Origin: Anas platyrhynchos
Taxonomy: Eukaryota > Chordata > Aves > Anseriformes > Anatidae
DNA length: 64,000 nucleotides
Assembly (NCBI RefSeq): GCF_047663525.1
Contig: NC_092606.1
Location: forward strand, 9,360,501 to 9,424,500
Reading direction: 5' to 3'
The position numbers and the translations under genes are program-made. Below are positions 10,225-25,057 of this stretch, in pieces. The stretch's first letter is position 1. Every line of letters begins with the position of its first letter. The notes beneath the pieces were generated by a model. That model did not search any database, was not told the origin of the DNA, and was given only the letters and a program-made list of their open reading frames with translations.

Positions 10225-13200
10225 CCAGAGGCACTCTGAATGTTGAATGCCAGCATCTGTTACAGACCAGAAAACAAGTAAACACTGATATTCCTGGTGG
10301 CTTTGAAAGAGCATTTAACGCTTAGCTTTCTACATTTGCCTTTACTAGGAAAATTACTTCAGGATGTGCTTAGAATGCGTACGATGACAAGTGTCTGGGA
10401 AAAAATAAAATATAGAAGGCAGCCCCCTGCTACAGACAGGCTGATAAAATCCTTGAGTCCTCCTGCCAGATGTTGACATTTTGATTTGCATAAAGGTAAA
10501 CTTTTGACTTGACAGCATGTTTAATTTTCTAAAACATCCCCAAGAAATAGGGCATGTTCACAGATAATGAGTTTGCATCATAAGCAGTTTCCATCAGACC
10601 TGTATCCTGGCAAGCTGGCTCAAAGCATGTTTATTTCTGCTGTTTCCAAGCCCATGCAAGGAGGAAAACAACTCCCAGGGCAGCCAAGGGGTGGCCAGGA
10701 GGAAAGAGCAGAGCAGGTGTGCATTGGAGAAGGTACTGAGATGTTTCTCCTTGGCTTGTGGAGCGTTTCCTGTGGGGATGACAGCAGCAACAGCCTCAGC
10801 TCCAGCTCTCCCCTCCCACCACCCCACTGCAAATCTGCACTCCTACCTTGCACCCTCCGCAGAAATCCAGGCTGGCTCTGTCCTTGGATAAAGCCTTGGA
10901 ATGAAAGCCCTTTGAAGAAACTGATACCTATGAGGGCAGCCTTGTAAGGAAAAGCAAGGATGTAGTCATCTCTTTTCTGGAGGAACTTGAAGTTCAGACA
11001 AATCATCCCCCATGGGGGAAAGTGGCCAGGCCCAGAGAGAGGGCTCAGATCTGCCTCCCCCCCAGGCTGGTGACAGCTTCTTCCTGGTGCTCCTCTCTGA
11101 GCTCAGGCAGGCTGTAGCGAGCTGCCAAAAAATGAGGGAGAAAATAAAGGTCCTTGGATAGGAGAAGAATGCTTCCCAGGTAACCTGTAAATCTACTGTG
11201 AAGGAAAGCTATAGGTGATGCTGCTTTGGGGTCTCTGTACTGCAGCCCTCTGCTTGCCCTAGCACATAGGACATGCCCAGAGCCAAGGAGTCCTGCTGCA
11301 TCTCACTAGCTGTTTGCTTTCTGTCTCTGGAGACAAAGGAGAGCTGGATTTCTTTTGGGTGTGGACTCGACAGTGCCCATAGACACAACCAGGATCCTGC
11401 ATGTTGAGATGTCCTGGGGCTGTGGACCCACATGTCAGGACAGCACCATGAGTGTCCCCCCTCGTGAGGTTCTGCAGAGGGAAGACGCAGCTGAAATGCA
11501 AAGCGCCTTCAGCACCGTGTTAGCCACTGCTGAGACATGCTACGTAAGTGCAAATTGCTGTTATAAATCATAAACATCAAAAGGCCTTAAGTGCCTAATA
11601 ATGGCCTAAGTGGCTAATTTGTTTTATGTGCTACTGGAAGAAGCTCTGTAAAGATAGGGAACAAAAAATGGCCCCCATTGTGGTTTGGCCTCTGATACTG
11701 AGAAAGAGGAAGGGGGTGGCAGTGAGACGCTGCTCTAGATGTGCAGGAGGATATTATGTCGATGCCTGTAATTAAAACCACGTCACAAACCCCAGCAAGA
11801 CCTCCCCTGGAAAGGTGAAGGTGGCTTTTGTGGCTCACATCGGGAGCGAGGCATTGTGAGAAGCGCCAAGGTGGTGGCAGGCAGGTGGGGCTGGTGGCTG
11901 CGGGCAGCACGAGACCTGTGGCTGTCCCCTGCCCCGTGCCATGGCCACACAGCTCCAAGTGGGGCTGCACCAATGCTTTGGAGCTGCCACTGCTTTCTTC
12001 TATCTGAACAATAACTGCATGCCCTCAGTCTGGCTTTTAATTGCTTCATGCCCTTTGGGTTTATGCAGTGCTTCAGAGGCTCTTTCTGGCTGGCTGGATG
12101 TGCTTGTGAGATCAGCCTCAAAGAGCCACAGATACCATAATCTAGCCTTTCTGTGCCCTACAGATACATTCCCCCTGCAGTCCTGATGCTCTTTGGGTCC
12201 ATGCTGCCTTTCTGCTCTGCTTGCCCCAGGATAGGCTCAGCTCGTTTCACTGAGTGGCACAGCTGATGTGATTTTGATGGGGAGCAGAGGAGGCTCCTGC
12301 ATGGATCGGCTCAGTGCAGCGCTGAGCTCTGCATAGACAGAGACCTGGCTTAGGATGCACATTGCCATCCTACATTTTCCCCATCCTTCTTTTAATGCTT
12401 TGGATGTCAGGTCCAAAACCCATCCCAGGCTTCTCACTTCATTGCTGCACCATCAGCAGGAGGAAGGATTGTGTCCCCCCTCACTGCTTTCTGCATTCAA
12501 CACCTTCACCTTTTTAGGGGACCCCGTCCATTCTGAGCATGCCCATCTCTTTTTGCCTTCATGGATTCTGCTTTCCGTGGATATTTTGGCTCTAATTTAC
12601 AGTAAATCAGTGGTGCCCCTCTATAAGGACCACTGAATGATTCCCCCAGGTATTTTCAGTAGGATGCTGGTGGAGGAATATGCTCAGAGCAACTTTTTGG
12701 CAAGATGCCACAGTGAGGGCATGTGATGCCCAGAGAGAAGCATCACAGCAAGGACCAGGAGCTCAGGGCCTTCCACATGTCCTTGTATCCCAGGTGGGCC
12801 ATGTGGGCACTGCTCTTCCAGAAGGAGTTACTTCCCAAATATTTCCACACAAGTACAGATGAGTACAAATGGTGCTGTTTTCGTGTCATACGCTACCCTG
12901 CACAAAACCTTGAGGGAATGGCCCAGGGCATAGCTCTAATTGGTCTGTTCCTCTTCTGATATTGCTGACAATAAGGAGGAAAAAAGTTTTTTTCCCCTGA
13001 AATCGCACACCAGTAACCAACATTTTTTTATAAAGCATTTCTTTGATGCTTATCACTTCCCTAACACATGTTAAGAACGGGAACCAAAGCTGTGGTTGAC
13101 CTCTGCATACCCAAAGAGTGGGGAGAAACTGCTGCATGGGGTTTTATTTGTGAGCTTGCAGGTGACACAGGAAAAAAACAAACCCAACTTTTACAGCTAG

Positions 13201-14404
13201 GGATGGAGGCAAACAGCAAAAACCATAAATAAATCTGGCTGCAGAAGGGGTCCATTGACCACAGGGCCAGCCTGAAGGGAGACAGAGATGGTGGGGAAGG
13301 AGAAGATGGGGAGAGTCTCTCCTGTGGACAAAACAAATCACACCTTCTTAAACAAGGAAAATCAAGATATTTTCCAACTTCTGCACAGGATTCAGTAGTC
13401 ACAGGTGTCTGAGCAAGGGCGGAACTTTTGGGGAAAGGGAATGAGAGACTTCCCCTGTCCTTGGGGAATGCCAGGCCTGGCTGGGATTTGGTTTATTTGG
13501 CTGCTCCCTGTGACACAGCAGTTCATTTTGGTTCTCTACAGAACTGAACCCACAGGCAGGCACTCCACAAATGGTGCTGCTCCATCACTGGCAGCCCATC
13601 AGCATCACAGGTAACTTGCCAGCATGCTCTGGCCAGAAGACCTGTGATGTCCCTGTGGCAAGAGAAACACACGAGGTCGCCTGCTCTCTTGCTCACTTGA
13701 GGACAGAAAAACAACATTTCCCACTCCTTGGAGTCCTTTAATGTGCAAAGTCAATTCTCGTCTGTGTAATTTCAGCTCCCAAGACATCCACACCACTAGT
13801 TTATGTTATTTTAATTTTATTATATTACTAACTGTAAGTAATAAACCACAAATAATGTGCTTTTTAACTGCTTTTAAGCAGTAGCAGCTAATTATTGATC
13901 TATTTTGCTAAATGACAGCGTAGGTGGTGTGTGCTGACAGCAGGAACGAGGCAACCCTGTGGCCCCAAGCGCAGTGGCTGTTCCTCTTCTGCACTGGGAT
14001 CATCTTTTTAAGGCCTGATCAGGGGAATCCTCCAGAGCTGGTTCAGCCTCCATGGCTCAAGGTTTGGTGGGAGCAGAGGCGTCCTGCTGTGGAGGGGCCT
14101 CCTGCTCATATCCCATCTGCCCGCCACCAGTGCTGGCACTATGGGACGAAGCACCGAACAACAAGCTTGTGTTTCAGAAAGCCAGTGGTGACCGGCTGCA
14201 GATCTGCCCATAAGGGCTTCAATCAATTCAGCTCTACAGAGCAGCTGTACATTCACTGAAAGTCCCTTGTAAAGAAACACAACAGCATAAAAATGGCTGT
14301 GGGAGGGGGTGGGGTGAAGCAGGGCAGCTCGCTCCAGGCCGAGGGCGGGCGGGAGGTGCCAGAGGGGAGCAGGTCTAAGCCGCAGCACCCAGGGCAGCAA
14401 AGGC

Positions 14405-14523
14405 CCGAAGCAGAGGGGCCCTGGGCAGCCTGCTCCATCTGGGCCTGCTGGAGCAGGGCCTGGAGCAGGGGCCTCCAGAGGTGCCTCCCAGCCTCAGCCA
14501 GGCCGTGACTGCGGTTCTGTGAC
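14405..14523 (+). repeat. CR1 LINE 3' end, diverged
   Basis: Matches to the CR1 3' terminus can be followed on the + strand: CCCTGGGCAGCCTGCTCCAT, GGGCCTGCTGGAGCAGGGCC, GCCTCCAGAGGTGCCTCCCA, then GCCTCAGCC and a terminal TTCTGTGAC. It is 5'-truncated. It differs from the copy at 7.76 kb, so it probably belongs to another subfamily. Confidence 0.75.
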
Positions 14524-17500
14524 CCCGCACGACGCCCGTCCTTCATGCTGAGATAACCAGGCCCTGCTGTTGCCCATTCTTCCTTTTCCTCTCCTTGTCC
14601 TCTTTGCATCTGTCTTTTCCCCAGGGTTTTACATTTGTGTGCCATCTTCCTGATACCTGCCACCTCCATATCCATGTGCTCCTGCTCTTCCTGCTGCTTT
14701 CCTTGCTCCCTGTCGCCCTTTCCCTGGTAATATTTGCTGCTTTAGTTGTTTACTTTGGGCTTAATACGTACCATGAAAAGACCATGCAACCTACCCGGCC
14801 CTCTGAGCAGTCACAGGAATAAGCTGTTGCTAATATCATGTCATATCAAATGAGATTACCCTTCTCCCCCATTAGGCACACTTCTCACCCGTGGATAGCA
14901 GCAACGCAGGCACACGTGGCAAGACCTTCGTCCAAAGTCTGCATCAGGAACTGGCTTTGAATGGGGAGAGCCAGCTTCCCTCCGAGGCTGGTATTTTGGC
15001 CTTAAATCCTGACTGTTGAATGGCCGGATTTGGCTTCGTGCTCTGCTGGGTTGGTGACACCTGTCTGCCAGTTTCATGTGCTATTGCCTGCAGCTGGTTA
15101 CACCTCCTGGCTGTCACAGGGGGCTGCTACTTATGGGTGCTTTCCGCAGCAGGTGTGACATCCCCCTAATGTTCCAGTGACTCCTGAGGTGTCGCAATGG
15201 ACACTCCTGGGTGGGTCTGTGATGCTGAATATCTTCGCAGCCCAGTTTGTGTATCAGTGATGGTCCCTCAACTGTCCACACTCTGTGTGCACGTGCCTGT
15301 GCCTTGGCTCAGCTCTGGGGACACAGCTCTGACACAAAGCCAGGGGCGATGCCGAGGAGGATTTGCCATGGGGAGCAGCCCAGTCTCTCACATGCTGCTG
15401 AGCCCTCCCACACAAGGACAACAGACACATCCAGCGTCACACCAGGTACAAGACTCTCCTTGCCTTAGGCAGTGGAAAAAAAAATCAGAGAAGTATGTTT
15501 TAAGGCCTCAGAGACACCCCGCTGGGCTGGGGGAGGATCTGCTGGTAACTCCCAGGACAGCTGGCTTTGCACCAAGCAGGTGGGAGCCATTCCCATCCTT
15601 TGACCAGAGAATCAGGAACTGTTCCCAGGGGTAGGTGGATGTAGCCCTCAGGTGCCAGTTTGCTGGCAAAAGGCCTCAAAGATCTCATTTCCAGGGCTTT
15701 CACCTCCTGCCAGGCTTTGTCACTGATGAAGTAACACTGTCACAGGAGGAGGTGTTTTTTCACACCTGCGTTGTTGAGCTGCAACAGGCTGCTGTGGAAT
15801 GTTATGCAGGATGTCCCAAAGAGGAAAGATACATCCAGTGGTCCATCAGCTGCTGCAGAACATGTCTGTCCAAAATATGCCATACACCGTGCAGCGATAC
15901 CAGGGTGTACAAAAAGAGCCTGTGCTGCACCTTCCCCTCGCTCTGCTCTGAGCACCTCCCATCAGGCAGGGTCCTGAGCAAGGAAGTCAGTTAGCACAGC
16001 CCTGAGGGGCAGTTCTTGCACTGACCAGTTCCTTTGGCGTGCACCGTGATGGATTTAGGGCTTTGTTTTACAAATGGACAAAAATTGCCAATGGCATGCA
16101 GTATGCTCACAGCATCAGAGGTCAGTGGCTCTGCCTGTGCTTTCTGCTTGGACAGGAAAGTTTTTCTTTCTTGAATGAATGGGTAAAAATCAGAACTTTC
16201 ATCATCTGTGAATTATAAGAGGAAAATGTATGAAATGATGGTGGCCCAAAGCCATGCCCCTCCAGCGTGTGGTCTCAGCCAGCTCCACCAGCCAGCCCGA
16301 GCTGTTACAGCCTTGGCACTGCCTGGCTGACCAACCTCCAGATGCAGGCGTGGTGTCCAGGAGGAGCTGCTCAGGACAGGGCATCCTTCCCTCCGAGTCA
16401 TTTTTCTGGCCACTGGTTCAGTGCTGGGCCAGAGGGTCACTGTGATAGCGGTGATTGAACTGATCCCATCTGACAGGGATGTTCTCTTTAATTGCTGGGT
16501 GTGGCTTGTGCAGCAGATTTGTCAGCCTCGTGGCCAGCCTCCAGCTGACTACATTATCCTGCTTACCTTGAAAAAGGAAAATAATCCCGTGGATTTGCTC
16601 TTGCCTTCCTGGTGATTAGTGGGTGTTAGGCTGTGGGCTGGCCAAGGAGTTTCTGGTGCATTTGGAGAAGAAGGGGGATGGATATTTTAACTTCTGACTG
16701 ACAGCTCCTGCCATAGCATCTCTCATTTGAGAAGTGCAGTGGTCTTTGCTGTGGGTCACACAACCAGGGCTTTGCTCATCAGGGGGCAGCAATCAGGGGC
16801 TGCATCCTCAGAGCCACGCTGGGGGGGGTGCAAGCCCTGTGCTGAGCCGCAGGGATGCTGTGTCTTCAGCAGGTAGCAGATGCTTGGCTGCATCTTGGGA
16901 AAGAAGGGTTAAAACGTGGGAGTCGGGAAGGGAAAGGTCAAATATGTAAAGGCACTTTCGTGTACTTAGGAGAAAAGTGGTAACGGGAGAGCTGTTAAAT
17001 TTTTTTATAGCTGGCACCTAACAACTCTGGTGTTAAGAATCATGAAACTGTTTAATAGCAAGTGGAGGTGTACATTAGTTAATTAGAGGCATGCTAACAG
17101 TGAAGCCAATTGAGAGATATTATTTTAGTATTTTTTCCAGAGGGCATATCAAGTCTATTCAGGAATTAATAAACAGATTGTAAAGTCTAAGCAAGCATAT
17201 TAGGGAAGTGTGTGTGTATATACTGGGTGGATGTACTGGGGTTATGCACACTTGTTTGTTTGTTACCACTACATTTGAAATATGTTACTTGTTTTCCATA
17301 TAGACCTCAGCGGAAGAATTATAGCATATTGGGTTTTTCCAAAGACTCTAATTAAGATCGTTGGAGTTGATGTGTGTTTACTGAAAATATACAGTGTAAA
17401 TAAGACCTAAAACACCAGCATTCAAAAATTAACCCGTGAATGCAAAGGCATTTGAAGCGAAATAGCCAGATTCTTCGAGCCAGGCTGGGATGCACATTAG

Positions 17501-20500
17501 GAGAGATGAAATCACAGTATTCACTCCATTTATTTGAACTCCCGAGTTAAGTTCTCATTGAAAAAGCATTTTAAGAACTATTAAAAGCTGTCCACAGTTA
17601 AATATACATCTTTGGCCTCCCTCTCGCATCTCTTAGCTGCTGTTAAAGGTAGTTACATTGTGAGTAAGTGTCTTCTGTGCCATACAAAATGCCAGTGCGG
17701 TCAGCAAAAGAACAGAGGCGGCTGTTAGGGAAGACAAGGAGCCTACCATTTGTAAAGTGAAGTTTCCCCATAGCTGGAGCTGGATAAGCAGAGGATTTGC
17801 TTCGGCAGCGTGTGAAGAGAGGGAACCATTTAAGCCTGAGTAAGGCTTCATACCATTAAGCCTAAAACCCACTCGGGCACCTACCTTAACTCACGGTTGC
17901 CACTTGGTTTTCCCCAGGAAGACAAGCTGTCCAGCTTCATCTCGGAGTGAGCTCTGCATTACAAAGCTGTGTGGTGCTTCATGCCTCATTAGCAGGCAGG
18001 GAGCTTCCAGGCTGCGTGTCTCCAGCTCTCCCGACTTCCTTCCTTCACTCCAATTTCCTATTTTACATTTTAATAACAACAGTGAAGACGAAATATGGCC
18101 AAAAAAGTCTGCCCTTAGTGAGCTCCGTGGTGCACAGGGCTCCCCCAGCAGACCCGGGTGTGGACACCTGACAGTCCTGTCCCCAGAGCTCTTACCCAGC
18201 CTGTCACAAAGCCACCACTCCCCACACCATTGTCCCACCCAGGCTGGAGGGGAGGCAGGACAGATTCCAGCAGCAGAGGAGACACAAGAGAGACAGCAGC
18301 TAGAGTCCCTCCTGCGTGGCTGGGGGCAGCCTCGCAACCAGTAAGTAATGAAGATAATGATGAATGAAGGATGCAAGACTGAAAATACTTCTTCCCGTGC
18401 TTCTATCGATCTTCCAGCAAAAGGCCTTGTTCTTGACATTTAAAACAGAGAGATTGTTTTAATGTAGTGGCCCTCGCTGAGCTGGAATTAAGCAATTTAG
18501 CTCTCAGAGATTCACAAAGACCCTTTTTGCAATCTTAGCCCAAAGGATTTCAGTAGATGCCTGCTTGATAAACGCTGCCAGAGGAGAGCTGCTCAGAGGC
18601 CCCGTGAGCCATGGGCATCAGGGCACAGCTTGCTCCTCACCCCACAGGGAGAGCATCCAGGAAGACAGGGAGATGACCTCCAACCACAAGCACAAACACC
18701 CTTACTCCACAACCACAGCCTTGCAGGAGAGCTTTGGAGGGACAAGCCCTGAGGCTCAACCTGAGCACAGGGTGGGCACGGGGCTGAGCGCTGCAGTCCC
18801 TGGTGCTGGTGGACATGGCTCCTGGCCATCGGCTTGGTGAGAGGTACGGAGGAGCCAGGGGTTTGGTTACAACACAGCAGGATTATCTTAATAACTGCAA
18901 TTTTTCTCTTAGAACAGAAGTATTTTATTACTTTCAACCTAGAACCTGGAACTAATTATGCATGTGTGGTCTGATTAACCATTAATTTACCTCTATTAAC
19001 TGCTGACACGTATTTACACATTTACTTATATCACTCACACGGTTGTGTTTCCAGACCCAAGAAGTTTGTCAAGAGACTGTGAATTGGAGCAATATAAGAA
19101 CCTAACCATCACCTATCTCAGAAATGGCCTCAGGAAGCCCTGCAAAAGAACACACCACATAAATGACAATTGTTTTTATGCACAGTAACTGGACTCAAAC
19201 TTATTAGAAAAAATCCAGTTGATTCCAGAAGCTCAGATCTTCCCTCCATTTCCCACTGCAGGAGCAATCAGGGGAAAACAGCATTTGATTTCCAAAGGCG
19301 GTGGGACCATAGTACACAGGCTGTGAAGTGGGAGAGCTTTCATGTGAAATTTTGGGATTTCTGTTCTGTCACAGGTCCAGTGAGGCCATCGTAATGCTCC
19401 CGTATGGCCAGAGATCAGGTGAAATGCAGCCTCCTCCACAGGTCTGTGCCTTAAAACTGCTTACACCTCAGCTGTTCACAGAACAGAGCTGGCATCCACC
19501 TGCCTGTAAATTTTGTCTGACAGCTGGCTTAGCAACATACGGTGCAATATTAAAACGTGCTCCTTCATTTGAGCATAGCTTTAGGTATCTCTGAGTGTCA
19601 CTTGGTTGCTTGCTACTGTTGTTATATGCAGTGGAGTATGTGAAAAAAGAAACTGGCCCTTGATGTTAATGCCAAAGCTGTGATATTAACGCTGGTCCGC
19701 TCTGCCATTCCAGTTTTATGCTGGTGCAGCTCAGCTAAATTAAACTGAATTGCTCCACTGGATTTTCATCGACTTAAATCAATTATACTAGCATGGAAGA
19801 GGTATAAAGGAGTGAAAATCAAGGCCACTTAAAGAAAAAGCACAGTAGATATTTCTTCAGTACATGAACTGTTCATAATCCAATGGATATCTTTTATCCT
19901 GTGTATTGATCTTCTTCTCATGAGAATTAACTTGGAGTTAATTTCTGAATTGCCTGACCTCAAGCAGTTAAGCTATTGCAATATAAAAAGTCATAATTCA
20001 CTTAATAAACCAATAGCTGTCACAATATTTGGCTTCTGTACTAGCACGTCACACTTCCTTACATGACTGGGATCGCAGTGCGCAGAGAGCAAAGCCTTGG
20101 CGGAGCCTCTGCCCCGTGGCTCAGGGTGCAGCACAAGTGCCCAGTACCAAAACGCAGGAGTCTCACATGCACTATTATCTCGTAACGAGTTCCCAAACCA
20201 GTCCAGTTTCATCGGGAATTTGGGGCAGATAAAGAAGATGTCCACCCATAAGAAGAATCAATAAAGGAAAGGGGCGGTTGCTGGAAATGTAAAGAGAGAA
20301 GCGTGACTCTTTTCCAGCTGCCAGTGCTGATATTAGTGCGTCTAGCAGCAGCTTGTACACAGCATCCCTTTACAATGGTAGTGGGGAAGCTGGAATGTTG
20401 TTCTATCAGACTATCAAGTTGTTGTGTTGGATTACATATAATGCTATCACAAATGACAGAATGCTTGCCTCCCATCAAAAATTTAAAGAGCAATAGACCT

Positions 20501-23500
20501 CTTTTCAGCTGTCATTGCTGATAACATTTTATGCATGAGTTTATTCAAGCTCAAATAGAGATGCAGCCTGTCAGTAAAGAAGCCCTGGTGGATTAGGCAT
20601 CGAGTATATTAAAGCTAACGCTACTAATGTGGCTATGCAGAATAATCTGACATTTTAAAACTGCGACAAAATGAACCCTCCAAGTTCTCGTTGATCGTCT
20701 CACCAAGGCGTGTTTGCTGCTGGGTTTTATGGAGTGGAAAGCAGAGTACGGCAGTATGTAATGAGAGCACAAGGAATGAAACAAGCTGGAAACCGCAGGA
20801 AGGTCAGCGCGGGCTCACCCCCCAGGAAACCGGGTGGATGCTGCCCGTCTTCTTGTGCTTATCTTGTCTGCTCTGCTCCTTTCTTCCAGGGAAGTGGTAG
20901 GGCAACAAATAATGGCCTTAAATTGCCACAAAGGTGACCCAGATTACACATTAGGGAAAGTGCTCTGAGGGCACGAAGAGTTCAGCACCGGAGGAGATTG
21001 CTGGGGAGGGCGTAAACCATCATCACAGCTCTTTAACAACAGGTTAGGAAAACATCTGCCAGCAACAAGAAGGGGTAGCTGATTTTGCTTTGGAGACCCA
21101 ACACTATTTTCTGCCATTCACTTTCTAGCTCTCAATAATGTCTATTGCTTTCTTCTTCCAGCAGAAAGTGTATAGCAGTGCTTGTGTGTTGGTAAACTGC
21201 CTGGGCTAAAAATAGTTTATTGAAAACTATAATGACCTGTGGTGTTACAACAGATGGTCTGGTTACACATTCCTTTATCCCTTCCTATGCCCATAAGAGG
21301 TGTCAGTGGCTCTTGGAGTGCTTTTGAGAGATGCAAAGTCAGGAGAAAATCTTTCCCAGATCTGAGCATCCAAAACCTGGGGTCTGTTTTTGTAACAGGC
21401 CAGTGGCCCCTTCACACTGCTCTTGGTGATAAAGCACAAGCCTCCACAGTTTTTATGGTTTTATATAGTTAATTAGCTTTAAAAAAATAATCTGCACACA
21501 CTGCCTTCCAATGGGAGAGAAGCAGAGGATGTGCTGCTGTGAAAGGCTTGAGCCTGGCTGCGTGGGGTGTGCTGTGTTCAGTGCCACACGGGGTGCATGC
21601 ACGTAGCTATGGGGGTATCTGCAGCATCACCAAAAGGATCGGACTCTGGGAGAACACCAAATCCAGACGAGTGACTGATCACCGCAAGCAGGGAATCCCA
21701 AAGGTGTGCATCCTTGCAGCAGAGGGGAAGAAGTGCTTGACAATATTAACGTAATGCTTACAAAGATTAAAGGCAGCTCAAGGACAGTAATTGAAAGAAA
21801 AAATGGATTCCCCTGCTATGTTGCACATAAGCAAAAGATAAGGACCCCCCAAAAGGGCTAAATACCTTCCTTAAAGGTACCTAAGAGACATCAGGATATA
21901 GAGTCTTCATTGCACCTTTAGAAATGAGCACAAACATTTCCTTGTGGTTGTGTCCTGTATAACCGCAGTGCTCTCAGACCTGGCTGCATGGCGGAGGGCT
22001 GCACGCCTGGTACCTGCTGCTGCCTCCAGACAAACCTTCCTCACCACACCAGCTGCCTCGAACCTTGGGAGTTACAAGTGTGAAGGATAAGTCCCCAGTA
22101 TGCTCGGATGACATTATGCTGAAAAAAAAATCTACGTGTATTCAATAATAGCTATTGCTATAGTGGAACAAAGTGTTTGGTTTCTGTAACCGTCCTCTCT
22201 GCGTATTTCTTTGGTTATTCTGAGTCTGTATTCTAGGGAAAAAAATACTTTGAAAAATAATGACAATGTCTCTCAGAAAATAATGAGTTCCTTCCAGTTA
22301 GCTGTTGAATTGTTTACTGCCATAGCTGAATAATAACAGCACATCAAAGACGACTGCTGTAATTAAAAGATTTGTGAACATAGGTTAACAAATTAGTGCA
22401 TCATAATGTGTAATTGTCTAATTAGGACAAAAATGCTAGTTCCACCTAAAAGACTGACAAGAAGAGATTATGAGAGAGAAAATAAAATAGACAACAGCAT
22501 CGATACTGCTGAACATTGGCAAAGATGTTATCTGCAACTTTGTATTTTATCAATAAGTCCCCAGGGGTACCAGCATTTTTGTGGATTAATTTACAGACAA
22601 ATTAATTCTGCTGGATGAATCCCAGGAGCAGGTTGAGGAGTCCCCTGAAAAGAGATCTAAATTTGTCAAGGAATGTTTTAAAGCACTTCTCACCACGGTA
22701 GTGTTGAGAAGAGCTGAGAGCAGCAGATGCTGTTGCTGAGCACACCGTGAGAGCTCAGGAACCAGGTGCAGTGAAAGGAAAGGTGTGACAGTCCCAGCTT
22801 GACTGGTGGAGCATGGAGGCAGACTGGGAGAAATCCTGATGTTAGGTCAAAGCTAAAGGCAAACGTCCGGTGTGTAATGAATGGGGTGAGAATTTCATTT
22901 GGAGAGATGAAGGCCAGCATTTTCCTGCGCTGAGGGACAGATGGCAGAAGGAGTTTGGCTCCAATTCAGGTACCAGATGAAACTCCCATGGTTTCAAGAG
23001 GCTTCAGCACATAGATGCTGAGCTCTCCAGCCAGCTCAGCCCTCACATCAGCATGGGCAGGGCTAGCTGCTGAGCTCTCCTAAGGAGCTAACCTCTGGGA
23101 ACCAGCCATCCAGGCAAAACAAACAAACCCCGGGTCTCCCTGTACACTTTGCTGATGGTGGCAGAGCACAGGGCAAAGCCAGATGCTGAGCGCTCCCATC
23201 CAGTGGCTTCAGGTAACCAAGGGAAAGGACCAGTGCATGATCCCTGGTGCACAGGTAAGGGATTGACAGCCTGGAGTACACCCAGGGGAGGATCCGATGG
23301 ATCCAGACATAGGATGGCACCACCACAGGGCTCCTCAGATGAGCCAGGGCCATGCAGGAATGCAAATCATGGAGCATGCAGAGAAATGTGTGCTGCCATC
23401 TGAGAGCAAATGCTGCCCAGCGACTTGAGGAAGTGCATGAGAGGGCAAAAAACCTGGAGCAGTGTCTGCCCCATGTGGACTTCAGGTGCAACTTGAGTCA

Positions 23501-24982
23501 CAGTGGAGGGAAAAGAGAAGGTGCTGGAAAGGGGGTAGAAAAGCAACAGCCACGGATCTTGTTTGCGCAGTGATGACACTGCAAGCCTCCACTCTATCTT
23601 CAGGAAAGAACAGGCAGACAACTCTGGCAGGAGTTAATGGGAGGGTTTGAGAGCACCGTCTCCAGCATTACACCTCCTCTACCTAATGCACCTGATGAGC
23701 TTCTCCAGCTCCTCGCCGTGGCTGGCTGCCTCCTGTTTCTCTGGTAGCTGCCAGTGAGAGCAAGACCATACAACACCCTCTGAAGCTTTGCCTCAAATAG
23801 GGCTCTTCCTGCTGTCTTCTTGCTGATACCTTCTCTGCTCCAGGCTTGGTTTTAAAGGAGGTGGGGTATCTCTCACCCTTGTGCAGGATGGGGTTAGAAA
23901 GCCTCACCTGTGAGCAGGAGGGTGCTGAGCATCAGGAGCTCTGCAGAGGGTCCTGCAGCTGCTCCTGGCATCTGTCAGAGCAGCAAAGCTCCTTCGTGCT
24001 CATTTTCAAGGTGTGTTTGTGTTGAAGCCAGTGATGTTTAGCAAATAAACATATTAATAATCAAGGATTTAATAAGTGTTGTGTTTATGCCTCTTTGTAT
24101 TTGTGTATATGTATGAGCTGTAATATGTTTTGTTATGCTCTGAGAAAACCAATTCTAGATTGCTGGTAAGGTATTTTCTGCAAAGCTATCTTAAATTGAA
24201 AAACACACCTTTCCGAGGAAATGAACATTTTTGTGAGTTTTCCTCTTTCCACCAGTGACACCCCAGTGGGATAAGGAGTGTGGAACATGCAGATTTGTCA
24301 GAAGCCATACAGCTTTGTGTTGCCTCAATAGGGCTTTTTTGTTCCCTCTTGATTTGGGAAATAGTTGTTAATCACTGCTTAATTTTAATTTTAAATGGGG
24401 TATATTCATAGGACACGATTCCATAGGAAAGAAAAACATAGCAATTGAACTTTGAAACAGTTTTGTGCAACAATTGAAACCATAGCAATAAACACAAACA
24501 CATGAGTGTTTACAAGATCAGAGCCTTAAAAAACTAATGAGCAATAAATAAATTAGAACTCTAATTATCTGCCTAAATTCAGATCTGGTGGAGGAAGAAA
24601 CCCATTGACTCATGGGATTTTTCTTCTGGTTAGCCTTGTCCATGGAGCTCAGCATCTGCTAAAACCCATCTCAGTTGCTAAATTAATCGCTGCTGCTGCT
24701 CCTCTGAACCTAGCACCCTTCAGGTGCAGCCTCTGTCTGCAGAGAGTGCAGGTAGGTGCTGGGGTTGCAGGCACCGTGTGTGCCCAGCTGAGCGCTCTGC
24801 GGTGTTTGCAAATGCTCCTGTCTTAATCTGGTGGAATAATGTTTGTTTATGTCCTCCCTGATGTGAGGAGTTAATTCCTTTGTGAGCTGCTTCTGGTGTG
24901 CTGGTAAACAAGGAAACTTGCAAAGTAAATTCACAAGGCAAGGAAGTTTGACTTTGGTTCTGGCTCTTTTTTATTCTTCTTA
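14524..24982. other. Non-coding flank
   Basis: Mixed unique sequence. 17.02-17.6 kb and 24.02-24.56 kb are AT-rich and could hold conserved elements. 15.72-15.86 kb has a faint repeat-like texture I could not place. No gene is supported. Confidence 0.65.
19690..19830. repeat. Possible palindromic repeat remnant
   Basis: TATGCTGGTGCAGCTCAGCT, then TTGCTCCACTGGATTTTCAT, ACTTAAATCAATT and GTGAAAATCAAGGCCA resemble the arms and centre of the ancient sauropsid element. Many substitutions make this uncertain. A conserved non-coding element is the alternative. Confidence 0.25.
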
Positions 24983-25057
24983 TTTTTTTTTTTTTTTTGG
25001 CCATATGCTACCTATTAAAGGTGATTTATCTTTTTTTTTTCTTTTTTTTTTTTTTTT
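24983..25057 (+). repeat. Pair of T-rich homopolymer tracts
   Basis: T16 at 24983-24998, then T10-C-T16 at 25031-25057, separated by 32 bases of unique sequence. Confidence 0.85.

Larger units (their letters stand above)
7958..14404. other. Non-coding flank between the two avian CR1 fragments
   Basis: The longest open frames (for example the 167-codon one at 8974-9477) show no family resemblance, no conserved domain and no splice logic. Only the hexamer repeat at about 10.0 kb and the T-rich tract at about 10.2 kb are recognisable. Confidence 0.65.

Noticed and set aside
9860..10246. Acidic Asp/Glu-rich peptide
   Set aside because: Produced by the imperfect GATGAG repeat at about 10.0 kb, followed by a T-run giving poly-Phe.
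10187..10246. Polypyrimidine tract ending in TTTTTCCAG as a splice acceptor
   Set aside because: No open, conserved exon follows, and a T-homopolymer next to CAG is expected by chance.
15720..15860. Possible CR1-like or other interspersed repeat (CAACAGGCTGCTGTGGAATG region)
   Set aside because: Some phrases resemble avian retroelement sequence, but I could not extend the match in order over more than about 30 bases.
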